In this document: positions 1 to 9,620 of the stretch, one piece after another | How positions within the stretch are numbered: the stretch's first letter is position 1 | How the letters are laid out: each line of letters opens with the position of its first letter | From: Mesotaenium endlicherianum | Lineage: Eukaryota; Streptophyta; Zygnematophyceae; Zygnematales; Mesotaeniaceae | Direction of reading: 5' to 3' | Assembly: GCA_009602735.1 (NCBI GenBank) | Contig: WELA01010285.1 | Coordinates: forward strand, 579,389-634,099 | DNA: 54,711 nt | Translations under genes and position numbers: made by a program | Notes under the pieces: model-generated | What the model saw: the letters and a program-made list of their open reading frames with translations, nothing else | Databases searched by the model: none | Told to the model about the DNA's origin: nothing

Positions 1-430
1 CCCCCAACCCAAAAGAAGACGAACACTTCCCGCATCAGGACAATCAGGCACACCCACCCACCCATGCACACATGCACGCACACTTTCGGACGCACACAAC
101 CATCTCTACCCCTGCCCCTAACGCATGCGCACATGCATGCACACGCACACCCTTGCTCGTGCATGCACACACAAGCACGCACGCACACGCATAGACATAC
201 AGGTGCATGCATAAAGCATACGCATGCATGACGCATGTACAGGCAGGCAAGCACATGCACTACAACAGATCCTCGCCTCCACACTTTGGTGCGCATGCAT
301 CTGGCATCTGGCAGCCGAGCAACGTGCTCGGCATGCACTTTTTAAGTGCCATGTGATCATCTTAGTGGCACCTGTCCATTCCTCAACATAGGAAAAAATA
401 ACTCGACACTCTGCTTCCCATGTCAAGTGT
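1..430. repeat. CA/TG-rich low-complexity tract
   Basis: Dense CACACG, GCATGCA and CACGCA runs give long alternating purine-pyrimidine stretches, strongest at about 50-250. Small reading frames across it are Cys/Ala/His-rich by composition only and are not credible genes. The tract ends near the 3' end of the candidate host exons on the minus strand, so it may be intergenic or a downstream microsatellite-like region. No telomere-type unit is repeated. Confidence 0.7.
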
Positions 431-1500
431 GAGTGAACGCAATGGGGAGTGAGGGGGTCAGAGGTTGCACCAGAGTGCGGTCGATGCCGAAACCGTCAAA
501 GGTAAGGCCTCGGAAAGAGACCTTCAGCTTAGCAGTGCCAAATACTCTAACTCCGTACGTCGTGAGCGGAGGAGAGGCACCAGTGAAGCCGATGGTGACG
601 CCCGCGACAGAGGCCTGGAACCTCAGGCTCTTCTTGACCTTGATCGTCGACGAGACGTTGAACGAGGCGCAGACGACGATGACGTCGTTGGCGGCTGCGG
701 CAGCGATGGCCTTCTTGAGAGTCGACGCGCTCACAACTGCCAGGAGGCAAGAGGTCGTATTATGAGACGTAGAAATCGAGTCGACATCGTCACAATCTAC
801 CAACCTGCACCTTCTGCATGGCACGACGCAAGGCTCTGGCATGTGTGGCTGGTATCAGGCTAGGCAAGCATGAGTATCGTTCTTTTACCCATTAGTCTGC
901 ACCCCATAACACAGAGTTGTACAGGGAGAGACTTGCACTGGTCCTCCACAAGTGACAGGCAAAGATCACAGTCAAGCAAGCAGGGGCCGTGGCATCAACG
1001 TAAGATACATTGCAGCTGTGGGAACACGAGGGGAACACGGCAGCTCGTGAGCACACCTGCGGCGGTAGCAGTGTTTTGAAGCTGCCGGGATGGCAACCTG
1101 GCCATCAGCGTGTGAGAATTTGGCACCTGCTTACCATCCTCCATTGTAATTTCCAAGTTTTCTTTCGCCTGTAGGACAAAAGGGGAGGCCATGGGCACCA
1201 TTCAGCAGAGTAGAGCAGAAGAGGCAGGGGTGCGAGGTCTCCTCATGTTGGGATGCACTCAGGTTGCTAGAGGCCGCCAGCATAAATGGTCAACGAACTT
1301 AAGACCTAAGAGAATACAAGGAAATAATTTTTACATCCTAGCTACCATATCAAGCAAAATCGCATTGAATTTGAAACAATGGGAAAACAATTGCTTGGAA
1401 TGATGTTTGTCACTCACTTGATTAGTTTCATGTTCCACTTCATAGAACAACCTTTGCAGCTCATTAGCACCAGCTGGAGACATCGTACCCATTGTCACCC
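423..1500 (-). CDS. Candidate host gene fragment: three phase-consistent exons, pectin-lyase-like beta-helix segment
   Basis: I read three exons on the minus strand: a 1500-1418, b 1168-1135 (34 nt) and c 736-423. Each has a plausible acceptor (TTTTGCGCAG, TTTGTCCTACAG, CTCCTGGCAG). Exons a and b have GTGAGT and GTAAGC donors. The phases join without a stop: a ends in phase 0, b in phase 1, and c supplies the other two bases. Exon c has the alternating hydrophobic pattern of a right-handed parallel beta-helix (STLKKAIAAAAANDVIVV, SSTIKVKKSL, GVTIGF, LKVSFRGLTF) as in pectin-lyase-fold proteins, and ends at a TGA. The upstream start is not found and no enzyme motif is visible, so function is unknown. 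It could be a decayed gene or a chance alignment of splice-like sites. Confidence 0.4.
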
Positions 1501-2137
1501 CTGCGCAAAACAAGAGCCACACGGAAAGGTGAAGAGCCACACGGAAAAGGGAAGGCCAGCCAGAACCGGTAAAGCAAGGAGTGACCTGAAATGTATATAA
1601 ATTGTTAGATTGAAGGACAGAATGCGGTTGTTGCAATAGCAGGTGACGCCACGTCATACAACATAAAGGCATCAGGAAGGGATTACCATCAGAAGATGCG
1701 GCATGTGATACCACCGATAACACTCCAAGGGAACTCATCAGCTTGCTCAAAAGAGAAGCCATTTGATGTTGGACGCTGAAATCGGAAGTTCTCGTCAGAT
1801 CGACCTCTGTCACTACGTTTTACTCCAGAACGTACAACAGAACACGGTCACTGCTAAGAGCTTCAAAGCACACGAGCAAGAGAGAAGCACATTCTTTCGA
1901 ACGTTTCGAGAAAGCAGAGCCATTAAGAGCTACGAGAATGACAGAGGGACTAAGATGAAGAAAAAGACTCGTGTGCTCCTAATGCTCATCGCTCATGTCA
2001 GTCGCCTTTACTATTTGTGGTGTACGTGGCGGTCAAACGCAGGTAGTGGCGGTTGCAGGCGGTGGTGTCCCTCGCGATCGACTGCATTGGACATGGGGTG
2101 CTAATTTGTGACATGTACATCAATTCTATTATTGATC
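1501..2137. other. Stretch without recognisable gene
   Basis: No convincing coding region is seen. Short frames lack family features. Upstream exons of the candidate minus-strand host gene could lie here, but I could not place a donor/acceptor pair with confidence. The stretch ends where similarity to the R-U5 part of the element A LTR begins. Confidence 0.5.
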
Positions 2138-3374
2138 AGTGTCGCGACTATTATCCGTTTGACGGTGTCGCGCGCAGCGCAAGCTACGGCCACCTAGTGC
2201 TGAAAGTCAACGTTGACTCACCGACCACTTGACTGATTACATCGCAGTCAGCGGTTATGGCGGCGTCAAGACCACTGGCAAGAGGTCAATGTCAGTGTGC
2301 CCCACACCCAGGGATGGGGGAGGTTTTGACAGCATAGACAGCCGCGAGGCTAGAAGCTGGCGATCAGTGATGAGCCGCCCAGCAGGTACCAAGTTAGGTA
2401 CTGTGTGACTGGCAGATTAAGCCAGGTCATGGCCGCAATGCCAAGATAGGTTACGGCAGCCCGGTTGGGAATCTTGAGCAAGTGGCATTTGCTTGTACAT
2501 GCCGCTGAGGAGTTCTTAGCCATGAGCCAATTAGGCGTGACTGCCAGCTAAGAAGCTAAGCAGTCACGCGCGACAGTCACGAGGTGTGCATGCATGCTGA
2601 GTGACTACGAGTTTGAGTTGAGCATGGCTAGGCAGAAGCAACATGCACCTAAGCTTTGTGACTAAGCACGGCATTCTCGAAAGATGACGCTGTGTGGTGC
2701 CTGCGAAAGGCACGAATCTTGCCTGAGACATGTCATTCACTCTCACGCACTTTTGCCAAGAAGCAGAAGGAGCAGAAGGAAGGAGAAGAAGGGCGCGAAG
2801 AAGAAGAAGGAGTTCCCAAGGCCATTGGAGGGCCAAAGCCCCACGCTTCTGACGACGCTGAAGATTCTTCTGTGTATCATAGATAAGTTAGGATTGTAGG
2901 AGTTCCCAAGAGGGAATCTCACGGTTGAAGAAGGAGAACTGCAGAATAGAATCTGCTAGGAGATTAGCACAGAGTCAGCCGAACGCCACAAGTGTGTGTG
3001 AAGCAGCCTTAAAATGGTGAGTTGTGTGTTGATTTCCAAGTTCTCAGAAGTCGCATTCGCATCTCGAAGAGAGAGAGTAGTATTGACAGATAAAGCTCTC
3101 AGTGAAGAACTGAGTGAGCCCAGCCTGGCAGTGAAGAGCTGTTAAGGCGCGGTGTTAAGTGAAGAGCTTGACCCAGGCCAGCATAGACGTAGTTTCAGAG
3201 TTTTGTAAGCTGACTTGTGGAAGTTAAGCGAAAGCCTGAAGGGCGATTTTCTCTGAATCTGACGTTGCATGTCAGCTGTTTAGAGTGTGATTTCTGCAAA
3301 CTACAATATGCTCACCTGTGAACCCAAGAACCTTAAGGCATAAAGCCTATGTGGAAGTAAGAGACTTCCGTCCT
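2138..3374 (+). repeat. 5'-truncated copy of the element A LTR (R-U5 part only)
   Basis: This 1.24-kb block is a near copy of 3759-5004, from AGTGTCGCGACT to CTTCCGTCCT, with scattered substitutions and small indels. It has no U3. It starts about 44 bp downstream of the position of the TATA box in the full LTR, close to the expected transcription start. It ends exactly where the next LTR begins (TGTAAGAGG at 3375). The result is an R-U5 | U3-R-U5 order. It may be a truncated neighbouring LTR, or a reverse-transcription or recombination product joined to element A. Confidence 0.75.
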
Positions 3375-5004
3375 TGTAAGAGGAATTGAGGCAAGGCAAC
3401 TATTTTTAAAATTTCTGCTAAAGTCTTAGGATAAGCAGATGGTGAGAGTCGGGTGACAGAGAACGTCACCCTGAGTGTTGGTCAAGGCTGCATGGTGCAA
3501 GTTCAGGAACCCAGGGATGGGTTAACCCTGGTTAGGCTTGTCACCGACACACGTGCAAAGGTCGATCAACCATGTCTGCCACACGTGAGGAGGGCCACCG
3601 ACACATCAACCAGGCCGAAGGCACACGTGCTGGAAGGCTACGCACGTGCCGAGGGACCGACACTGTTAGGCACGACATCAGGCAATTTAATCTACTACAT
3701 ACATAAGAATATGGTATAAAAAGAAATAGCTTAATAGATTAGAATAGAGAAGTAGAGTAGTGTCGCGACTGCTATCCGTTTGACGGTGCCGCACGCGCAG
3801 CGCAAGCTACGGCCACCCAGGTACGGAAAGTCAACGTTGACTCACCGACCACTTGACTGATTACGTCGCAGTCAGCGGTTATGTCGGCGTCAAAACCACT
3901 GGCAAGGGGTCAATGTCAATGTGCCCCACACCCAGGCATGGGGGAGATTTTGACAGCATAGACAGCCGCGAGGCTAGAAGCTGGCGATCAGTGATGAGCC
4001 GCCCAGCAGGTACCAAGTTAGGTACTGTGTGACTGGCAGATTAAGCCAGGTCATGGCCGCAATGCCAAGATAGGTTACGGCAGCCCGGTTGGGAATCTTG
4101 AGCAAGTGGCATTTGCTTGTACATGCCGCTGAGGAGTTCTTAGCCATGAGCCAATTAGGCGTGACTGCCAGCTGAGAAGCTAAGCAGTCACGCGCGACAG
4201 TCACGAGGTGTGCATGCATGCTGAGTGACTACGAGTTTGAGTTGAGCATGGCTAGGCAGAAGCAACATGCACCTAAGCTTTGTGACTAAGCACGGCATTC
4301 TCGAAAGATGACGCTGTGTGGTGCCTGCGAAAGGCACGAATCTTGCCTGAGACATGTCATTCACTCTCACGCACTTTTGCCAAGAAGCAGAAGGAGCAGA
4401 AGGAAGGAGAAGAAGGGCGCGAAGAAGAAGGAGTTCCCAAGGCCATTGGAGAGCCGAGGCCCCACGCTTCTGCCGACGCTGAAGATTCTTCTCAGTGTAT
4501 CATAGATAAGTTAGGATTGTAGGAGTTTCCAAGAGGGAATCTCACTGTTGAAAGTAGGAGTACTGCAGAATAAAATCTGCTAGGAGATTAGCACAGATTC
4601 GGCCGAACGCCACAAGTGTGTGTGAAGCAGCCTTAAAATGGTGAGTTGTGTGTTAGTTTCCAAGTTCTCAGAAGTCGCATTCGCATCTCGAAGAGAGAGG
4701 GTAGTATTGGCAGATAAAGCTCTCAGTGAAGAACTGAGTGAGCCTAGCCTGGCAGTGAAGAACTGTTAAGGCGCGGTGTTAAGTGAAGAGCTTGACCCAG
4801 GCCAGCATAGACGTGTAGCTTCAGAGTTTTGTAAGCCGTGACTTTGTGAAAGTTAAGCGAAAGCCTGAAGGGCGATTTTCTCTGAATCTGATGTTGTATG
4901 ACAAGCTGTTTAGAGTGTGATTTCTGCAAACTACAATTTGCTCGCGTGTGAACCCAAGAACCTTAAGGCATAAAGCCTATGTGGAAGTAAGAGACTTCCG
5001 TCCT
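3375..5004 (+). repeat. 5' LTR of element A
   Basis: The start is fixed by TGTAAGAGG, which also follows the polypurine tract at 14739. U3 (3375 to about 3745) matches the 3' copy as far as GACACTGTTAGGCAC. The end at 5004 is inferred from the last base shared with the truncated copy at 2138-3374. That gives about 1630 bp, ending in CCT rather than CA, so the right edge is uncertain. No primer binding site was recognised beyond it. Confidence 0.7.
3715..3723 (+). promoter_or_regulatory. TATA box in element A LTR
   Basis: TATAAAAAG lies about 340 bp inside the LTR. Transcription would be expected about 30 bp downstream, near 3745. The truncated R-U5 copy at 2138 begins at the equivalent of 3759, which supports an RNA 5' end in this neighbourhood. 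The 3' LTR has lost or replaced this segment. Confidence 0.55.
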
Positions 5005-5127
5005 ACGTCTGAGAACTTCGGTTCTGTGGTTCAGGTGAAAAGAAATTCCCAAGCAAATTGGGGATTGAGGCCTGTGAGGGCTGCCGGTGCTCAACCTGGA
5101 AGGGGACCCGGAGGAATTCAACTGTAC

Positions 5128-6973
5128 ATGCGGTTGAGGAGTGGAAGACTCTACTACCCTGTGGAGCTTGCGGAAGGTTCTGATTCAAGCCAGAGTCAAC
5201 GAGGAAGTGAGACATCTGAGCGCACAGATAACCTGTGGAGTGAGCAACCGTCGGGAGACGAGTCTCGCCATACTGCCACGAACGATGAGAATCCGTATAA
5301 CGCGCAAGCCTTTGTACCCAATTTGGGCAGAGAGCACGACGTGTGGGGTAAAGTTAGTGAGTCTTGGTCACCATTCGAAACGACTGGTGATGATAAGGAT
5401 GAAAATCCTAAGTTCAAGCTGTCTACAAAGTGTTTTAGTGGACGTAGCGGTAGAAATAGTCTCACTTTTGAAGAGTTTGATGAGATCTATTGGGCTGATT
5501 TCTTTGAGAGAATTCGAAAGGATTCTTCTTACACTCAGTCAGTCCCTTTTATAAGCTTGGTCCAGTACTTAGACAAGGATGCCTTGTTGCTTTATCGCCA
5601 ATTCCGGAAGGATAAGAACCTTAGCTAGGAATAGGCGTTTGACAAGCAAAAGAAGGCGAGGGATTTAAAAATCCAGAAAGAGGCTGCGAAAGCCCGCCGG
5701 TTCGCTTTGTCATCAGGAAGAGCGATACCTGCTGCACCTGTTGAGAGCGTAGACTTAGCTGCACTAACACATGAATTAACAGATGCCATGAGGCAACTTA
5801 CCGAGGGTCAGCAGCGAGCGGCTACTCGAGATGATGATGCTGGGTCTGTCGCAGAATTGCATAAAGTGTGTGCAGAATTGTCTGAAAAGATTGCTAATGC
5901 TCAGGAACGAGTAACGCGCAGGGATGCACCTTTTACAGGGCAGCATGGTGATAGTGCCACCATGGGAGCAAGCCATGCGCAAGCGTTGGCTAGTTGCCGT
6001 AGGGATATGGAGGCTGGGAATGACCAGTTAGACTCTGAGCACTGTCTGCGTCGTTTCTTTAAGTTGCTTGAAGCAAAATTCCCAGAGGATCGCAGTCTTA
6101 AGGTGCACCGTTATGTGCATTTTTTCTGTCAAAAGAACGAGATAGTGATGGAGGTCAAATCTAGATTGGTAGACCTCGCCAAGAAGGCAGGAATCTATGA
6201 GCCTAGGATTGTGGCTGACAAATTCTTATTGTGTTTGCATGAAGACACAGATCGGGAGGTCGGGTCGCACCTATCTGCGAAACGCGGAATCGATTGGAAC
6301 ATTGACGAGGCTGCTGAAATAGCGCGCAATGTCGAGGAAGGTAGAGTCTGGTACAAGGAGGCTTCCAGGACGCTTATGGCTCCTGAGAGAAGAATCCTTT
6401 CAGCCCAAGGCCAATAGCTCTAATTTTCAGTTTAAGAAAAAGAGCGGGTCTTTCAATAGGTTTGCTAAGCACGCCAACACTGCTGAGACAGCAAAGGGCT
6501 GTTGGAATTGCGGGAAATCGGGACATCAGAAGAGAGATTGTCCGTACCCGGATGCTAAGCAATTGTCTGCTAGCAAGGCGCAGGTATGCGCACATTGCAG
6601 CAAAAAGGGACACTCAGAAGATGAGTGTTGGTCCAAGAACCCAAATCTGAAGCCACCATGGGCTAATGCTGCCACGAAAGAGGCAGATAAGGGTAAGAAA
6701 AAGGAGAAGGATAACTCTGGTATCCGTAAGGGTAACCAGAAGTATGATGCTAAGAGTGCAGAGATTGCAGAGTTGAAAGCTCAATTTGCAAAACTAAATG
6801 TGCCTAATGTCTATTATGATGCAGATGTGGCCGAAAAGACTGTCTGCAAAGGCGAGAAGCTGACGCCTGAGAAGGCCGTGGCTGCAACGGCTGCGGAGCG
6901 CGCAGATCATGACCGTCTGGTTCCAAGGAATGCTGGGAAGCTTCCTCAGACCTTTTCGCATCACTCTCGATGA
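5128..6973 (+). pseudogene. gag: Element A gag (capsid/nucleocapsid), broken
   Basis: An open frame runs from 4948, but I place the start at ATG 5128 because MRLRSGRLYY aligns with MPTRSGLAYQ, the start of the element G gag. The central part (about 6020-6330; FFKLLEAKFPEDRSLKVHR, then YEPRIVADKFLLCL) matches the capsid-like region of G and H. Two CCHC zinc knuckles follow: CWNCGKSGHQKRDC (about 6500) and CAHCSKKGHSEDEC (about 6590). Breaks: in-frame TAG at 5626 and 5632, and a frameshift between about 6380 and 6415. The reading frame is lost after 6973. Gag forms the virus-like particle and packages the RNA; this copy cannot. Confidence 0.85.
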
Positions 6974-7200
6974 GAACGACATGCGCAGCTACGACAAGCC
7001 AAGCCTGTGCCACGCAACACATTTAGTTTTCGCTGGAGAAGCTGAAGGCTCTGGGAGAACACCGGATTCAGCACATTCCTTGTCTTTCACTCGCTGATCT
7101 GCGTCTTACGTATCCTTTCACGGTTGAAGAAGCCGGACAGCAGCTGGACATAGCTGAGGAAGGCGCGAACAGCGCTTCGCTGCCTACTAATTTCAGCACT

Positions 7201-7860
7201 GTGAGAGTGCAGAACAAGGATAGAGTTTTGGCATTCAACGACTGGGCCGCTCCCAATATCCTATTGGACACTGGCGCACAGCCAGTAATCTTGGGAAAGC
7301 GAGCTGTAAAAGCTCTGGGATTGACGACAAGGGACCTGAAAGAAACTCCGTTTCAGTTGAGGACTGCATCTGGGCAGATTTCAAAGTCTTGTGGAATTAC
7401 TCGCAAGCCTGTGAAAATCACAGGAAACTTGGGGAAACCTGAGGAGGCGTCACTGCTCATAGAATGCACGGTGACAGAGGCAGAGAACTAAGATGTTCTC
7501 TTGGGGACAGAAGCTCTAATTCCCCTGGGTATGGTCATCGACTTGCGGAAGCAGAGGGTGACTTACCAGTCGACAGATCGGCAGCCGACAGGAGAAATTC
7601 CTGTAAAAATGGTTTGCTCGAGAGAGGCGAACTACGGACTGCTAGACTGCTGTGTGAATGACCGGTATCTAGACCATTATGACCTCATCATGCAACGCAA
7701 AGAGGAGGGCTACACCAGCGTCAACATGCCGACTCCTTTGGTTTGGCAACCTCGGATTATGGAGCAATTGGAAGCTGTGAGTAACAGGGACCGTGGCCCG
7801 CAAGAGCTGCTGCCAGTTCCTTATCCAGTTGAGACTCCTGCCAATTTGATGCCTGGAGTA
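7201..7860 (+). pseudogene. Element A aspartic protease region
   Basis: LLDTGAQPVILG at about 7260-7300 carries the retropepsin catalytic Asp-Thr-Gly. LLGTEALIPLG (about 7500-7530) is the second conserved hydrophobic-Gly segment. A TAA at 7489-7491 splits the domain. The frame continues directly into the DNA methyltransferase, so the protease and methyltransferase were one polyprotein. A degraded stretch with no long frame (6974-7200) separates it from gag. Confidence 0.75.
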
Positions 7861-9620
7861 GACCCACTGCCGCAAGGCATTGTGAGGATGGAAGATCCTT
7901 TTTGCAGGAGAGGAGTAGTAGTGCTGGAATTGTTCGCCGGACTTGGTTCTGGAACCATCTCACTGATTCAGCGAGGTATCCAGGTATCCAAAGTGTTGTA
8001 TGTGGACAATGATGAGAGTGCTTTCACAGCATTTAAGGAGGTCATGAGTCAGATGCGGCAAACGTATCATTCCAAGGCGTTGGTGCCTACTGACTCTAGT
8101 TTGGTGCGTCTTGCTGGACGAAACATTCTCGATGTGAAGTCTGAGAACCTGTATGATTACAGGATTGACTGGATCTTTGCGGGATTCTCTTGTCAACCTT
8201 TCTTGCAAGCTGGGAACAGGAGGGGATTCAATGATCCGCGAGCACAACACTAGGGATGTAAAATGAATCGTCTTACCAAATAGGCGATTAACAATTAATA
8301 AAGATCTTTATATCAGCAAGTAATCTTTATGGTAATTTTCGTTAACTGGTTAAACGGCAAAGGACAATACACTAGCAGTGAATAATACTCGTAAGTCAAA
8401 TGCGAGTAAACTAGCATCAATAATGCGAATTAGTAAACTCATACATAAGCAAGGTTAGAAGACAGTGCGTATCAATGGCTTCTCGCCTTGGATTCAGATC
8501 TCTCTCAGTCAGCTGTACAGGAGAGTTGGCCTCGTTTTCGAATGCCGAACTTGAGGGCAATGCCTAGCATATGTACATGGAATGAGTTTACTGTTCAACG
8601 GTCAGTGCGATGGCACCGCCTACCCGGGAGTTAACCACGTTGGTAGGACCTCGGTTAATCAAATCCACCGCCATCTCCCATCATCCCGAATAGCCATCCA
8701 TCATAGGGGGTCATCTGGCTATTCATCTAGCATATCGCACTTAGATGCATATCAAGGCAGTTCGCTGCTACCGAGTACGGAAGTCAGCTTGCTGTCAAAG
8801 AATGTGTCAGCAAGCTGACTTATATGGACTTTCAGCATGCTGCTTTTGACTGAGTCATTAAACTGATAATTATGTAAAGTCCAGCAGACTGACTATTAAC
8901 TAAAGTTCAGCAGGCTGAACTTAATTAACTATTATATTTAAATGAATATTATATCCACTAATATACTGATTCATTACAGGATGGATGGTGAAAATCATCA
9001 GTATGCTGCGGGAACGCCAGCATCTCTACCCACCAGTGTTTGTGATTGAGAATGTACATCCAGGGTTGGATTACAACCAGATGAAGCCGGGAGATCTATG
9101 GCTGGTCTTTGACTCCACCCTGGGTCATCATGTATTGATCAACGACGCCAGGCACGGAGGACTCTCTCACCGGGCCAGACTATTCTGGACCAACGGCATG
9201 TCCATTGAAGTCCTGAGGGAGATGGAGGAGATTACGCGGCGCTCACCAACAGCAGTATCTGTGGGAGAAGCACTGATGGTGGAAACCAAGCCAGTGATCA
9301 GGAGTGATTCCTACCCACAGTACGTCGTCAACGAGCCAGGCCAGCCAAGGGTGGTGCTGCCCACCTTCACGGCATACCCAGGATCACGCGCATTCGTGAA
9401 TGGAGGACCAGGATTGTTCAAGAATGCGCACGACAGAGAAGCTCAGTGGAGAGAGCCAACAGCTGAAGAGAAGGGAAGGTGCCTGGGGGTACCCAACTCC
9501 ATTGCACAAGAAATTGTTGCGATGTTGGGACAGGACGACGCTGGGAAGATATTTGGCAATGTGATTGGGCATCACTCCATGACGTGGTTGGTGGAGACGA
9601 TTATGACTTGGCAGCAAATG
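7861..9620 (+). pseudogene. C5-cytosine DNA methyltransferase domain inside retrotransposon pol
   Basis: This domain would transfer a methyl group from S-adenosylmethionine to cytosine C5. Visible motifs: I, FAGLGSG (7933-7953); II, YVDNDESA; IV, FSCQPFLQAG with the catalytic Cys at 8191; VI, IENV (Glu codon 9048); VIII, SHRARLFWTN (9165-9194); a short target-recognition stretch; then REPTAEEKGRCLGVPN and the late GN motif (9555). The HRAR-F-W pattern is like DNMT3/DRM enzymes rather than DNMT1/CMT. Pro before the catalytic Cys is replaced by Ser. A TAG (8251) and a solo LTR (8259-8978) interrupt it. The frame on both sides is otherwise continuous with the protease upstream and the linker downstream. 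This copy cannot be translated whole. Confidence 0.88.
8259..8978. repeat. Solo LTR of family C inside the methyltransferase
   Basis: The 720-bp sequence matches the LTRs of element C (19324-20043 and 27399-28108) end to end. It is flanked by the 5-bp duplication GGATG (8254-8258 and 8979-8983). Its first dinucleotide is TA instead of TG, and it ends in CA. Removing it with one GGATG leaves the methyltransferase frame continuous, so the insertion came after the domain was already part of the element. The internal part of the invader was lost by LTR-LTR recombination. Confidence 0.93.

Noticed and set aside
1-20. Telomeric repeat at the window start (CCCCCAACCC)
   Set aside because: A single occurrence with no tandem repetition.
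44-426. Cys/His/Ala-rich short frames on the minus strand
   Set aside because: They are forced by the CA/TG repeat composition and have no domain, start context or neighbour support.
7861-9620. Bacterial restriction-modification methyltransferase or bacterial contamination
   Set aside because: The domain is in frame with a gypsy protease and followed by RT, RNase H and integrase, and a eukaryotic LTR element inserted into it with a 5-bp duplication. The motif VIII form is DNMT3/DRM-like.
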